64,000 bases of DNA from JBBRHH01 sp963788015 (GTDB lineage: Bacteria > Planctomycetota > Phycisphaerae > Tepidisphaerales > Tepidisphaeraceae), in NCBI GenBank assembly GCA_963788015.1, contig CAWBEY010000010.1:1-64000 (forward strand). The letters run 5' to 3'. Positions 23,472 through 33,312 of the stretch are shown piece after piece. Within the stretch, counting starts at the first letter, position 1, and every line of letters starts with the position of its first letter. The notes under the pieces were generated by a model that worked only from the letters and a program-made list of their open reading frames with translations, was not told the origin of the DNA and ran no database searches. The translations under genes were made by a program, and so were the position numbers.

Positions 23472-24310
23472 TGCGCCTACCCATAGCCTGGGTCCTGGTT
23501 CTCGTTCTGGCCGCCTCACTGGGCGCTGCCCCGGCGGGGCTGCCTCCTGTTCTTCAAAACGTGGGGATCGATCAGAAGCTTGGCCAGCGTATTCCCGCTG
23601 ATCTCGTCTTCACGGATGAAACGGGCGCATCCGTGCGTCTGGGGGATTATTTTAGGCGGCGTCCGGTTGTGCTGACGCTGGTTTATTACCAGTGTCCGAT
23701 GCTTTGCACCATGGTGCTGAATGACTTATTGCGCACGTTGCGGATCGTGGAGGACATGGATGCCGGCCGGGATTTTGACATTGTGACTATCAGCTTTGAC
23801 CCGCGCGAACAGCCGGCGCTGGCTGCCAAGAAGAAGCAGGAATATCTGCGGCAGTACAGTCGACCCACGGCCGGTGCGGGGTGGCATTTTCTGACTGGCG
23901 ACGAGACGTCGATTGAAAAGCTCACCAGCGCCGTCGGCTTCCGGTATGAATGGGATGAGAAGTTCCAGCAGTATGCGCATCCCAGCGGCATCATGATCTT
24001 GACGCCCGACGGCATGGTGTCGCGGTACTTTCTAGGGCTGGATTATCCGCCGAAGGATTTTCGGCAGGCGCTGGTGCAGGCGTCCGGCGGCGGGGTCGGG
24101 CCGGCCAGCAGTCAGATTGTTTTGTTTTGTTTTCACTACGACCCTTACACGGGGAAGTACACGATCATCGTCAGGCGGGCATTGCAGCTTCTGGCGGGTC
24201 TGCTGCTGGTGGTGATGGCGCTTTTGTATTGGCGCATCTGGTCAAGGCCGCGGCGTAGCCCCGCTTTTGCAATCGTTCCGTTGCCGGGCGCGGCGGGAGG
24301 CAAGCCATGA
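23471..24310 (+). CDS. sco: SCO1/SenC-type copper chaperone for cytochrome oxidase
   Basis: Delivers copper to the CuA site of oxidase subunit II. It has a signal peptide (AWVLVLVLAASLGAAPA), a thioredoxin-fold domain with the copper-binding CPMLC motif in VYYQCPMLCTMVL and the conserved distal His in YAHPSGIMIL, and an additional C-terminal transmembrane helix (LQLLAGLLLVVMALLYW). Intact frame. The start is the ATG of a TGATG overlap with the preceding gene, and the stop overlaps coxB (ATGA), which places it exactly where the chaperone would be made with its client. Confidence 0.93.
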   Translation: MRLPIAWVLVLVLAASLGAAPAGLPPVLQNVGIDQKLGQRIPADLVFTDETGASVRLGDYFRRRPVVLTLVYYQCPMLCTMVLNDLLRTLRIVEDMDAGRDFDIVTISFDPREQPALAAKKKQEYLRQYSRPTAGAGWHFLTGDETSIEKLTSAVGFRYEWDEKFQQYAHPSGIMILTPDGMVSRYFLGLDYPPKDFRQALVQASGGGVGPASSQIVLFCFHYDPYTGKYTIIVRRALQLLAGLLLVVMALLYWRIWSRPRRSPAFAIVPLPGAAGGKP

Positions 24311-25293
24311 ATCGCCACTTCAAGTTATGGCCGGATCAAGCCTCGTCGTTCGCGCAGGACGTGGACACATTTGCGCTGTTCATGCTGGCCGTGAGTGTGA
24401 TCTCGGTGGCCGGCATTCTGTTTTTTGTGGTCTATTTCGCGCTGAAGTATCGCCGGCGTTCGGAGACCGATCGTCCTCCGGAAACACACGCGGATTACCG
24501 TCTGGAGGCCACTTGGATCGCCATTCCTTTCGTGCTTGTGATGGTGATGTTTTTCTGGGCCGCCAAGATTTATGTGCATGTGAACCGGCCTCCTTCGGGG
24601 GCGATGCAGATTAATGTGATTGGCAAGCAGTGGATGTGGAAGATTCAACATCCGTCGGGCCGGCGCGAGATTGATGAACTGCACGTGCCGATTGGCCGGC
24701 CGATCAAGCTGGTGATGACTTCGCAGGACGTGATTCATGATTTCGCCCTGCCGGCATTTCGCACCCGCCACGACGTCGTGCCGGGGCGCTATCTGGAGGA
24801 GTGGTTTGTTCCGACGGAGCTGGGTGTGTATGACCTCTTCTGCAACCAATATTGCGGCGGGTTTCATTCCGGGATGGTGGGGCACGTTACCGTCATGACG
24901 CCCGAGGAATACCACGCGTGGACGACGGGCGTGGTGGCCGATGAGCCCCCTGCGGTGTCGGGGGAGAAGTTATTCGAGCAATATGGCTGCGTCGCTTGCC
25001 ACTCGGACCGCGCGCCGAATATGGCGGGCCTGTATGGCAGCCGTGTTTTGCTGGACGACGGCACGATCGTTGTCGCCGACGACAGCTACCTGCGTGAGTC
25101 GATCCTGGAGCCGCACGCGAAAATCGTCGCGGGCTATGGCTTTGAGATGCCGACGTTCAAAGGGCAGCTCAGCGAGGAGCAGATCTTTGACCTGATCGCA
25201 TTTATTAAGTCGCTGAAGGACCAGACCCGCACCGGCTTCAGCGCCCCCATCCCAAACCAGCCCAGCCCCACAACCCAGAGGACACACCCATGA
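24307..25293 (+). CDS. coxB: caa3-type cytochrome c oxidase subunit II with fused cytochrome c domain
   Basis: Two N-terminal transmembrane helices are followed by a cupredoxin domain with the CuA ligands (His in QDVIHDFALP; FCNQYCGGFHSGM supplies two Cys, His and Met) and a C-terminal cytochrome c domain with CVACH and a distal Met (GFEMPTFKGQL). The fusion defines caa3-type oxidases, in which the cytochrome domain accepts electrons directly. CuA has Gln-Tyr where many homologues have Glu-x. Intact; overlaps sco and coxA by four bases each. Confidence 0.94.
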   Translation: MNRHFKLWPDQASSFAQDVDTFALFMLAVSVISVAGILFFVVYFALKYRRRSETDRPPETHADYRLEATWIAIPFVLVMVMFFWAAKIYVHVNRPPSGAMQINVIGKQWMWKIQHPSGRREIDELHVPIGRPIKLVMTSQDVIHDFALPAFRTRHDVVPGRYLEEWFVPTELGVYDLFCNQYCGGFHSGMVGHVTVMTPEEYHAWTTGVVADEPPAVSGEKLFEQYGCVACHSDRAPNMAGLYGSRVLLDDGTIVVADDSYLRESILEPHAKIVAGYGFEMPTFKGQLSEEQIFDLIAFIKSLKDQTRTGFSAPIPNQPSPTTQRTHP

Positions 25294-26916
25294 GCACAAT
25301 CGCTTACGTCCCTGTGGAGCCGGTTCCGGTTGATTACATCAACAAGGATTACCGCCTGCGCTCTTGGCTGCTGACCATCGACCACAAGCGCATCGCGGTG
25401 CTTTACGTCATCTCCATCACCTTCATGTTTTTCATCGGCGGGGCGGCGGCCGTGTTGATGCGGATGGAATTGGCGACTCCCGAAGGGGATCTGGTTCAGA
25501 CGGAAACGTACAACAAGCTTTTCAGCCTGCACGGCGTGGTGATGGTGTTTTTCTTTTTGATTCCCAGCATCCCCACCACGCTCGGCAATTTCCTCGTGCC
25601 GCTGATGATCGGAGCGCGCGATCTGGCTTTCCCGCGTCTCAACCTACTGAGCTGGTATTTGTTCATCATCGGCTGTGCTTTTGCCGTTTCGGCGATGCTG
25701 CTGGGAGGGGTGGATACAGGCTGGACTTTCTATGTTCCCCTTTCGAGCGGCTTTGCCAACGGGTATGTCATTCTCACCATCGTCGGCATCTTCATCGCCG
25801 GGTTTTCCTCAATCCTGACCGGGCTGAATTTCATTGTCACCGTTCACACCATGCGCTGTCCGGGGATGACGTGGTTTCGCCTGCCGCTTTTTATCTGGTC
25901 CACCTACGCCACCAGCATCATCATGGTTCTAGGCACGCCCGTCATCGCCATCACGCTTACGCTGGTTGTTCTGGAGCGGGTGTTCCACATCGGCGTGTTT
26001 GATCCCGCCCTTGGGGGCGACCCGGTGCTCTTCCAACACCTCTTCTGGTTCTACTCCCACCCGGCCGTTTATATCATGATCCTCCCGTCGTTCGCGGTGG
26101 TCAGCGAAATCATTCCGTGCTTTGCGCAAGCGAATTTACGGCTACGGGTTCGTGGCGATGTCGAGCTTCGCCATCGCGATTCTTGGGTTCCTGGTCTGGG
26201 GGCACCATATGTTTGTGTCGGGCGAATCGGTTTATTCGGGACTGATCTTCTCGTTCCTGTCGTTCGCCATTGCCATCCCGTCGGCCACCAAAGTCTTCAA
26301 CTGGACGGCTACGCTTTACAAAGGATCGGTGCAGCTCGACACGCCGATGCTGTTTGCGCTGGGCTTTATCGGGCTGTTCACCATCGGCGGCTTGACCGGG
26401 CTTTTCCTCGCCGCCCTTGGCCTCGACATCCATCTCCACGACACCTATTTCATCATCGCCCATTTCCATTACATCATGGTCGGCGGATCGGTCATGGCGT
26501 TCATGGGCGGAATTCACTTCTGGTTTCCGAAGATGACGGGCAAGCGATACAACGAATGGTGGGGCCGGTTTTCAGCCATGATTATCTTCATGGGGTTTAA
26601 TCTCACGTTCTTCCCGCAGTTTATTCTTGGCTATCTCGGGATGCCGCGCCGTTATCACGTTTATCCGTCGGAGTTCACGGTGTACAACGTGATGTCGTCA
26701 GCCGGCGCTTCCATCCTTGCCGTGGGTTACATCCTGCCGCTGATATACCTGCTTTATTACATGCGATACGGGGAAGCGGCGGGGCCGAATCCGTTCAAGG
26801 CGACGGGGCTGGAATGGACGACGCCGTCGCCGCCGCCGACGGACAATTTTGAGGAAACGCCCATCGTCACCGAGGAAGCGTATTCGTATCACACGATGCA
26901 GGTTCAGGGTGAATGA
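25290..26916 (+). CDS. coxA: Heme-copper cytochrome c oxidase subunit I
   Basis: Catalytic subunit reducing oxygen to water and pumping protons. The CuB His-Tyr motif reads FYSHPAVYIMILP: a YSHP sequence replaces the Glu-containing element of type A1 enzymes, indicating the A2 class found in Thermus and Rhodothermus caa3 oxidases. K-channel TIGGLTGLFL and the heme ligands in HDTYFIIAHFHY are conserved. One frameshift near 26124, between VVSEIIPCF and RKRIYGYGFVAMSS, splits the gene. It overlaps coxB (ATGA) and is followed by coxC after 12 bases. Confidence 0.92.
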
Positions 26917-26928
26917 AGGAGAGTTGCG

Positions 26929-27609
26929 GTGAGTGAAGAACTGACGCCCATCCTGAAAAGCCCGCGAAATCCGCTGCGGCACCACTTTGACGATCTGGCC
27001 CAGCAGAAGGATGCCGACACGCTGGGCATGTGGACTTTCCTGGCCACGGAAATCCTCTTCTTTGGCGGGCTGTTCATGGGATACACGCTCTACCGCTACT
27101 GGTATCCGCATGTGTGGTCGTACAACAGCGAACATCACATGAAGTTCTGGTTTGGCACGATTAACACGGCCGTGCTTTTGACCAGCAGCCTTTTGATGGC
27201 GATGGCGGTTCACTCGGCGCGGCATGGGCACAACAGGGCGCTGGTGAATTATCTGCTGGGCACGATCGCGCTGGCGGTTGTATTTCTGGGGCTCAAGGCG
27301 GTGGAGTATTACCTGGACCAGCATGAGGGACTCGTGCCCGGACGCTACTTCACCTACGAATGGCCTGCCGATGTGCCGCGCTATCAATCGGAGATGTTCT
27401 GGGTGTTTTACTGGTTTATGACCGGCCTGCACGCACTTCACGTCATCATTGGCATCGGCATTTTGAGCGTGATGACCTACCACGCGCGGCGGGGCCGGTT
27501 CTCGCCGGAATATTACATCCCCATCGATATCTCAGGCCTCTACTGGCACTTTGTCGATCTGGTGTGGATCTTCCTCTACCCCCTTCTCTACCTGGTGCGC
27601 TATGGCTGA
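26929..27609 (+). CDS. coxC: Cytochrome c oxidase subunit III
   Basis: A 226-residue membrane protein with the subunit III pattern: LGMWTFLATEILFFGGLFMG, MFWVFYWFMTGLHALHVIIG and the C-terminal YWHFVDLVWIFLYPLLYLV. Starts with GTG at 26929 after an AGGAGAG ribosome-binding site. It stabilises subunit I and supports proton uptake in related enzymes. Intact. It overlaps coxD by eight bases. Confidence 0.94.
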   Translation: MSEELTPILKSPRNPLRHHFDDLAQQKDADTLGMWTFLATEILFFGGLFMGYTLYRYWYPHVWSYNSEHHMKFWFGTINTAVLLTSSLLMAMAVHSARHGHNRALVNYLLGTIALAVVFLGLKAVEYYLDQHEGLVPGRYFTYEWPADVPRYQSEMFWVFYWFMTGLHALHVIIGIGILSVMTYHARRGRFSPEYYIPIDISGLYWHFVDLVWIFLYPLLYLVRYG

Positions 27610-27919
27610 AGAAGAAACCGAATACGGCGAGCCTTCGGTGCGGTTGTATTTGATCGTTTACATCGCGCTCATGCTGCTCTTTGGCTTGACGGCGCTGATG
27701 TCGAACGTGGATCTGGGGCCATTTAACCTGGTGGTGGCGCTGGGCATCGCGGCGGCAAAGGCAATCCTGGTTTTGATGATCTTTATGCACCTGCGGTACA
27801 ACCACCCGCTGACTTGGGTATTCGCCAGCGCGGGGGTGCTGTGGTTTGCGATCATGGTGGGGCTGACCATGAGCGATTATCTCACGCGTAATTTTTCGCC
27901 TTATATTCTGGGCAAGTGA
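27602..27919 (+). CDS. coxD: Cytochrome c oxidase small subunit IV
   Basis: A 105-residue protein with three predicted membrane segments (LYLIVYIALMLLFGLTALM, NLVVALGIAAAKAILVLMIF and WVFASAGVLWFAIMVGLTM) matching the bacterial caa3 subunit IV family. The MHLRY after the second helix is a typical signature. The ATG at 27602 lies within the end of coxC. It is the last gene of the respiratory operon; its stop is four bases from that of the convergent moeB gene. Confidence 0.9.
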   Translation: MAEEETEYGEPSVRLYLIVYIALMLLFGLTALMSNVDLGPFNLVVALGIAAAKAILVLMIFMHLRYNHPLTWVFASAGVLWFAIMVGLTMSDYLTRNFSPYILGK

Positions 27920-27923
27920 CGTT

Positions 27924-29222
27924 TTAGTATTGCGGGCCGCCGGGGTTGATGTCCTTGTTCCAGAGCGAGATTCCGCCAGCCATGCTTTTTACGTCCTTGA
28001 AGCCGTTCTGACGGAGGAGTTGCGTGAATTGCATGGAGCGGCCGCCGCTTTTGCAGTGGACGACGATCTTTTCGTTTTCCTTGCCGCGCAATTCGCCGAT
28101 TCGCTGGCCGATCTGCTGCAACGGGATGAGAGTCGCGCCATCGATTTTGGTGATGGCATATTCGTTGGGGAGGCGGCAGTCGATGAAGGTGAAGTTTTCG
28201 GCCTTGTCTAACATACTCTTCACCTGGCGGGGCGTGACTTCCCAATCGGGTTTGAATGCGTAGCCGGGAGGAAGGCCCAGTTCATCCAGGCCCAGCGCTG
28301 CGTTGGCCGGGGCGCTTGGCGGGGCTTTGGCGTGGGCGACTTCGGCTTTAGTCTCCTCGGCGCTTTTGGGGTCGAGGATGGGGACGCCGCAGAATTGCTC
28401 GTAGTCGATGGGTTTGGTGATGCTCGGATGGTCGCCGCAGATGGGGCAGTTGTTATCGTGCTTGATCTTGAAGGTGCGGAACTCCATGTCGAGGGAACTC
28501 CACGTGAGCAGCCGCCCGATGGCCGGCCGCCCGATGCCGAGGATCAGCTTCACGGCCTCTGTGGCCTGCAGCGACCCAATGCTTCCGCAGATTACGCCCA
28601 GCACGCCGCCTTCAGCGCAGCTTGGCACCGATCCGGGATCAGGCGGCTCGGGATAAAGGCAGCGATAGCACGGGCCTTTCTCGCCGGTGTCGGGATTTTT
28701 CAGGTGCGGGGCGAATACCGTCACCATGCCTTCGAAGCGGAAGATCGAGCCGTAGATGTTGGGCTTTTTCAGCAGCACGCAGGCGTCGTTGACGCAGTAG
28801 CGCGTGGGGAAGTTGTCGGTGCCGTCGATGATCACGTCATAGTCCTTGATCAGGTCCATGACGTTTTCGCTGTTCACCAGCACGCGATGCTCGATCAATT
28901 TCAAGTCAGGGTTAAGATCTTTCAGGCGCTTGCGGGCGGCTTCCACCTTGGGCTCCCCAATGTTGCTGACGCCGAACAGCACCTGGCGCTGGAGGTTGGA
29001 GGGGCTGACCACGTCCACATCGGCCAAGCCAATCGTGCCCACGCCGGCGGCGGCCAGATAAAGGCTGATCGGGCAGCCCAGGCCCCCTGCTCCGATGCAC
29101 AGCACCTTTGCATTCAAGAGCTTCAACTGCCCTTCCATGCCCACTTCTGGAAGGATAAGGTGCCGCTTGTAGCGGTTGATCTGCTCGTTGTTGAGTTGCG
29201 AAACGGCCGAGGTTGTGTTCAT
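27924..29222 (-). CDS. moeB: MoeB/ThiF-type sulfur-carrier adenylyltransferase with C-terminal rhodanese domain
   Basis: E1-like enzyme that adenylates the C-terminal glycine of a small sulfur carrier (MoaD or ThiS type) and can supply sulfur through its rhodanese domain. Visible are the nucleotide-binding loop VLCIGAGGLGCPISLYLAAA, the ADVDVV and TDNFPTRYCVND motifs, two zinc-binding CxxC pairs (CYRC, CPIC), and a C-terminal rhodanese domain with active-site loop HCKSGGRS. The start at 29222 follows GGAGA by a good distance; an upstream in-frame start at 29255 is less likely. Intact. This architecture resembles eukaryotic MOCS3/Uba4 and many bacterial homologues. Molybdopterin or thiamine supply would be the pathway. 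Confidence 0.92.
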   Translation of the reverse strand: MNTTSAVSQLNNEQINRYKRHLILPEVGMEGQLKLLNAKVLCIGAGGLGCPISLYLAAAGVGTIGLADVDVVSPSNLQRQVLFGVSNIGEPKVEAARKRLKDLNPDLKLIEHRVLVNSENVMDLIKDYDVIIDGTDNFPTRYCVNDACVLLKKPNIYGSIFRFEGMVTVFAPHLKNPDTGEKGPCYRCLYPEPPDPGSVPSCAEGGVLGVICGSIGSLQATEAVKLILGIGRPAIGRLLTWSSLDMEFRTFKIKHDNNCPICGDHPSITKPIDYEQFCGVPILDPKSAEETKAEVAHAKAPPSAPANAALGLDELGLPPGYAFKPDWEVTPRQVKSMLDKAENFTFIDCRLPNEYAITKIDGATLIPLQQIGQRIGELRGKENEKIVVHCKSGGRSMQFTQLLRQNGFKDVKSMAGGISLWNKDINPGGPQY

Positions 29223-29325
29223 TAATTCTCCTGGGTGCCATTGTATGCCCGGCATGGCTTACTAACAAAATCGCTTCCGAGGGTACAATAGGATGGAATG
29301 GGACTGAATCGGGAAGGAATTCTTC

Positions 29326-30393
29326 ATGGGCCCTGAACTGTTGTTCATGATGTTTGGCGCTCTGTTGATCACCCGCTGGGTGTCCAGTCAGGCGGGCCGC
29401 GGCCATCTGCTCTTGCGCTGGCGGCGGGGCATCGCCGCCGCCCTTGGCTGCTGCATGATGCTCTGGGCGCTCGTAGGCTGCGGCGGCGCATCACGCCGGC
29501 CAGTGGTGCAAAAGCTTAAGACGCGCAGCCTGCTGAACGTTAAGGGCCTGAGCGTCTTCCCGCTGGAGAGTAATCTGATTGATTTGAAGAGGGTGCGCTT
29601 TCCGAAAACGCGGGAGCAGTTTGTTGATGCACTCGGTAACGGGCTTCGGGGGCTAGTGGTGGTGCCGGAAGGGGTGGCTATTGTTTCTACCGATGGTCCA
29701 AAATATCCCACGCTGCGCCGGCTTCGGATCGATCTCTCGCAAGGGGCATTCAATGACACCGGCAAGACGCCCAAGTGGAGCGATGATGGGCATCTTGATC
29801 CGGGGGTTCATACTGACAGGCTGGAAGTGATCGCTCAGCCGATGATCTATCGCAAGGCGAGCATCAACATCGCCATGAGCGCATCGGACGTCGAGCTGGA
29901 CGTTCGGCGGGATAAGTCACACAACCCCAGCATGATGCTGACGGATGCCGTTGATGGCCATCTTCAGGTGGACGTCGGAAGGGATGATCTGGAGACGCTG
30001 ATCAAGAGCGCGGCCGACGACTCAGGCGCAAAGTATTTGATTTCGGTGGATAAGGCGAAGCTGAAGCTGCAGTCGCCCAATGATCGGGCGCTGAAGGCCG
30101 AGTTGCTCATCACCGCCCGGCAGTTGCTGGTGACGGCGACGGTGCGGATCACGGGGCAGATCGACATCGACAAAGACCTCAACGCCCGCATCAGCAATTT
30201 GAAATGCAACGGCGAGGGGGTGGTGGGGACGCTGGTGTGCGGGATTGTGGGTCCGTCGCTGGAGAAGAACAATGGCAGGATTATTCCGCTGACGGCCTTT
30301 CCGTCGGGCAATGTGCGACTGCACGACTTGCGCGTGCATCTGGACGATTCGCTTCACATCACCGGGACGTTTGGGCGGGATGAAGAGAACTGA
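29326..30393 (+). CDS. Exported lipoprotein of unknown function, possibly LmeA/DUF2993-like
   Basis: A 355-residue protein with a Met-rich hydrophobic start and a lipobox-like ALVGCGG around residue 52. The mature part is rich in beta strands; its C-terminal half (AELLITARQLLVTATVRITG, LRVHLDDSLHITGTFG) weakly resembles lipid-binding DUF2993/LmeA-type proteins, which I cannot confirm by eye. AAGGAA precedes the ATG at 29326. It is divergent from moeB and convergent with the S1 gene. No catalytic motif is visible. Confidence 0.6.
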   Translation: MGPELLFMMFGALLITRWVSSQAGRGHLLLRWRRGIAAALGCCMMLWALVGCGGASRRPVVQKLKTRSLLNVKGLSVFPLESNLIDLKRVRFPKTREQFVDALGNGLRGLVVVPEGVAIVSTDGPKYPTLRRLRIDLSQGAFNDTGKTPKWSDDGHLDPGVHTDRLEVIAQPMIYRKASINIAMSASDVELDVRRDKSHNPSMMLTDAVDGHLQVDVGRDDLETLIKSAADDSGAKYLISVDKAKLKLQSPNDRALKAELLITARQLLVTATVRITGQIDIDKDLNARISNLKCNGEGVVGTLVCGIVGPSLEKNNGRIIPLTAFPSGNVRLHDLRVHLDDSLHITGTFGRDEEN

Positions 30394-30414
30394 TCTTCCG
30401 GCGAACGCATCGAG

Positions 30415-31890
30415 TTAGAAATCAAGGCCGCCACGCAACTGCGGGCGCTTTTTCTTTGGCGCAGCGGGTGCAGCTTCCTGGGCCGGGGCGGCGGCGACCG
30501 GCTCGGTTGCCCTGCGAATACTGAGCGAGATGCGGTGCTTCTCCTGGTCAAATTCCATCACTCGCACCTTGACCTCCTGGCCCGGCTTCACCACATCCGT
30601 GGCCGCCCGCACGCGATTGTTGGCAAGTTCGGAAATGTGAACCAGCCCTTCGATTCCCGGCTCAAGTTCGACAAACGCGCCAAACTCGACAACGCGCGAG
30701 ACCTTGCCCTCGACCACCGCATGCACGGGAAAGTTCTGGGCGGCCGCCGACCACGGATCAGGCCCGGCCTGCTTCAGGCTGAAGGTGAGGCGGTGCTGCA
30801 CCGGGTCAAGCGACAGCACGATCACCTTGATCGTCTCCCCTTCTTTCAGAACATCACCCGGGGCCCGGATTCGCTGATAAGAAATTTCGCTCACCGGCAA
30901 AAGGCCTTCTATCCCGTCCTCGACCGCCACAAAGGCCCCAAAGCCTTCAATGCGCGCCACCCTGCCGGTGACGGTTGTTCCCACGGCATAACGCGTCGCA
31001 GCGTCGGTCCATGGGTCGGCCATCGCCGCCTTCAGGCTGAGTGAAATTTTTCCCGTCTCCGGATCGATCTTGGTGATCTTCACGTCAACAATATCGTTCT
31101 CGTTGAGCACCTCATGGGGGTTGCGGATGCGGCGGTGTGAGATTTCGCTCACGTGCAGCAAGCCATCCACGCCGCCCAGGTCAACGAACGCGCCGTAGTC
31201 CATGACGGTGCGAACCACTCCGCGCCGGACCTGACCCTCGGCGAGTTCTTCCATCAGCTTCTGGCGCGCCTGCTCCTTCTCACGCTCCTGAATCACCCGG
31301 CGCGAGACGATGAGGTTTTTCTTTTCGCGGTCCACCTTGGTGACCTCGACAGTCATGCGCTGGCCGATCAGGGTGGAGATGTCCTTGACGAAGCTGATGT
31401 CGACTTGCCCGGCCGGCATGAAGCCGCGCATGTTCTTGATGGTGAGCTCAAGCCCGCCCTTGTTCATGGCCTCGACGGTGCCTTCCACGATCTGCCCGGG
31501 CTCCAGCGTCTCCCAGGTTACGTTCTGCGCCGTGGCGCCTTTGCGGGAAAGGATCAGCAGACCCTCGTCCTTCTCGTAGCGATCGATGAAGAAGTCGAAC
31601 TCATCGCCGATCTTCACTTCATCAAACTGGAGCAACGGACAGATGCCCTGAGACTTGCCCCCCATGTCAACAAAGACGTCGTCGCGGCCGATCGAGATGA
31701 CTTTGCCGCGCTTTGGCGATTTTCCGCCGCCCCCGATGGGCGCCTGGGGTTGTTCGGCGGGTTGAGGCTTGTCAAAGCCGTACAAGCTTTCGAGGGAAAC
31801 ATCGGCCAGTGCGGCTTCGACCTGGTTGTCGATGGCGGTATCGCCTTCAGGCCGGAACTTTGCTTTGTACTGTTCGTTCTGTTCGGTCAT
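30415..31890 (-). CDS. rpsA: Ribosomal protein S1 homologue (S1-domain RNA-binding protein)
   Basis: Contains five S1 OB-fold repeats, each with the typical glycine/valine beginning and phenylalanine core (GKVISIGRDDVFVDMGGKSQ, GQIVEGTVEAMNKGGLELTI, RRGVVRTVMDYGAFVDLGG, GRVARIEGFGAFVAVEDGIE, GKVSRVVEFGAFVELEPGIE), and a basic, Ala/Pro-rich C-terminal tail. It binds mRNA at the small ribosomal subunit to help initiation. Five rather than six domains is a known variant. Start at 31890 with AGGTGA upstream. Intact. Confidence 0.92.
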   Translation of the reverse strand: MTEQNEQYKAKFRPEGDTAIDNQVEAALADVSLESLYGFDKPQPAEQPQAPIGGGGKSPKRGKVISIGRDDVFVDMGGKSQGICPLLQFDEVKIGDEFDFFIDRYEKDEGLLILSRKGATAQNVTWETLEPGQIVEGTVEAMNKGGLELTIKNMRGFMPAGQVDISFVKDISTLIGQRMTVEVTKVDREKKNLIVSRRVIQEREKEQARQKLMEELAEGQVRRGVVRTVMDYGAFVDLGGVDGLLHVSEISHRRIRNPHEVLNENDIVDVKITKIDPETGKISLSLKAAMADPWTDAATRYAVGTTVTGRVARIEGFGAFVAVEDGIEGLLPVSEISYQRIRAPGDVLKEGETIKVIVLSLDPVQHRLTFSLKQAGPDPWSAAAQNFPVHAVVEGKVSRVVEFGAFVELEPGIEGLVHISELANNRVRAATDVVKPGQEVKVRVMEFDQEKHRISLSIRRATEPVAAAPAQEAAPAAPKKKRPQLRGGLDF

Positions 31891-31980
31891 TCGGAATTCA
31901 CCTGCTTATAAGTGCGAGCCATCGTACCCGTGGCCATCGGAAAACAAAAGATTTGGGATTTTTGATTTGCAGCAGGCATT

Positions 31981-32014
31981 AAAAAAGGGCACGGCCAGTT
32001 GGCCATGCCCTTTA
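31981..32014 (-). terminator. Rho-independent terminator after the sigma-70 gene
   Basis: A near-perfect inverted repeat (AAAGGGCATGGCCA on the minus strand pairing with TGGCCGTGCCCTTT across an AC loop) begins 20 bases past the sigma-factor stop and is followed on the minus strand by six T. The near-symmetry with an A/T-rich run on the other side means it could also work for the plus strand, but no plus-strand gene ends here. Confidence 0.75.
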
Positions 32015-32033
32015 ATAAAAGTTGACGGGATCT

Positions 32034-33014
32034 TCAGGCAGCGGTCGGTTGCGTCTCAGGCGCGGCTTGCTCTTCGTCTTCAGCGCCAGTGCGCGAAGTT
32101 CGCAGAACACCTTCTTCCATCACCTGCTTGATTTTCACCAGCGCCTTGTTCTGGATTTGGCGCACGCGCTCTTTGGTTACGCCGATGATCTTGCCAACCT
32201 CTTCCAGCGTGAGCGGCAGTTCCTGCTGCTCCTGCCAGTTGAAGCGGCGGCGGATCACCGTCTGCTCGACGGCCGAAAGGTCGGCGAGGTTGCGATCGAC
32301 GATGGTCTTCAATTCATCGACGCAGTCTTCTTCAATGGTTTCGCGGCGACGATCAGACCAGTCGCTCTTTTCCAAGTCAGGCTCAAACTCGACCGGGAAA
32401 CGGGTGCGATGCCGCGAGGCTTTCAAGGCCGTTCGCGAGAAAGCCTTGAGAATGGCGCGGCAGGCGTACGTGGAAAATTTGAAGCCGCGGTCGATGCTGA
32501 ATTTATCCACGGCGCGCAGGAGCGCCATGTTGCCTTCGCTGACTACTTCCGCAAAGTCGACGTGGCCCAGGCGCGTACGCTTGGCCATCGCAAGCACCAG
32601 CGCGAGGTTCGTGCGCACGAGGTACTCGCGGAAGTGCTCGAAGCGGCGGTGCCAGTGCATGAAAGATTCAGCGAGTTCGAAGGTGAGTTCGCCGCGCTGG
32701 ATCTTTTTCTGCAGATCGGTCAGCTTGCGTTTGCAGAAGTTGAAACGCAAAAACATCACGCGCTCTTCTTTGGTGCTCATCAACTGAGGCGAGTTGGACG
32801 GCTTGAAATCTTCCAGGTCCTGCGCGGTCGGCTGATACCAGCTGGTGGCCGGCAGGGCGGGCTCGATTTCGAAGTCGAACAATTCTTTCTCAATTCCCCG
32901 TTGTTTGAAGACTGGGGAGTCCATGAAGGCATATGATTCAGTCAATAGGCGCTCGACCCGCTGCCGCAGCGCTCTTGGAATCGATTTCTTACGGGTCACG
33001 GTCATGGTGGCCAT
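32034..33014 (-). CDS. Primary-type sigma-70 family RNA polymerase sigma factor
   Basis: A 326-residue group 1/2-like sigma factor. Region 1.2/2 runs from LMSTKEERVMFLRFNFCKRK through YLVRTNLALVLAMAKRTRLG, VVSEGNMALLRAVDKFSIDR and FKFSTYACRAILKAFSR; region 4 ends with LTLEEVGKIIGVTKERVRQI. A conserved HTH and an Ala/Glu tail close the protein. GGGAGG lies six bases before the ATG at 33014. It is shorter than E. coli RpoD because the acidic region 1.1 is missing. It may be the housekeeping factor or an alternative group 2 factor; the sequence does not decide this. Intact, with its own terminator. Confidence 0.9.
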   Translation of the reverse strand: MATMTVTRKKSIPRALRQRVERLLTESYAFMDSPVFKQRGIEKELFDFEIEPALPATSWYQPTAQDLEDFKPSNSPQLMSTKEERVMFLRFNFCKRKLTDLQKKIQRGELTFELAESFMHWHRRFEHFREYLVRTNLALVLAMAKRTRLGHVDFAEVVSEGNMALLRAVDKFSIDRGFKFSTYACRAILKAFSRTALKASRHRTRFPVEFEPDLEKSDWSDRRRETIEEDCVDELKTIVDRNLADLSAVEQTVIRRRFNWQEQQELPLTLEEVGKIIGVTKERVRQIQNKALVKIKQVMEEGVLRTSRTGAEDEEQAAPETQPTAA

Positions 33015-33061
33015 TGAGGCCTCCCTTCCAATAATCTAACCAGCTCCGGCTGAGCTTTATT

Positions 33062-33078
33062 CTACGCAACTGGCGTAG
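33062..33078. other. Short hairpin in the 298-base gap upstream of the sigma-70 gene
   Basis: CTACGC and GCGTAG form a 6-bp stem with a 5-base loop, lying 48 bases before the sigma-70 start on its transcript. It could be a leader structure or an operator. The rest of the gap (33015-33312) is relatively AT-rich and shows no gene. Confidence 0.3.
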
Positions 33079-33312
33079 GTTTACATATTAAGTACGTTCC
33101 GTGGCCGCGTCTGTTCACTTCATCTTAACTCGCGTTCCCGGCGAGGGTTGAATTACATCCGAAAAGCCGCCAAATCACAAGCCCATCCGCAGGACACTTA
33201 TATCGGCCCGCTGGCCCGCTCACAGACATTGCCACACTAATACGACAGAAGCAACCGCTAAAGGTTGGAGCAATTTTCGTTCCATTAGCATGCTGTTGGT
33301 GGATCTACTGAC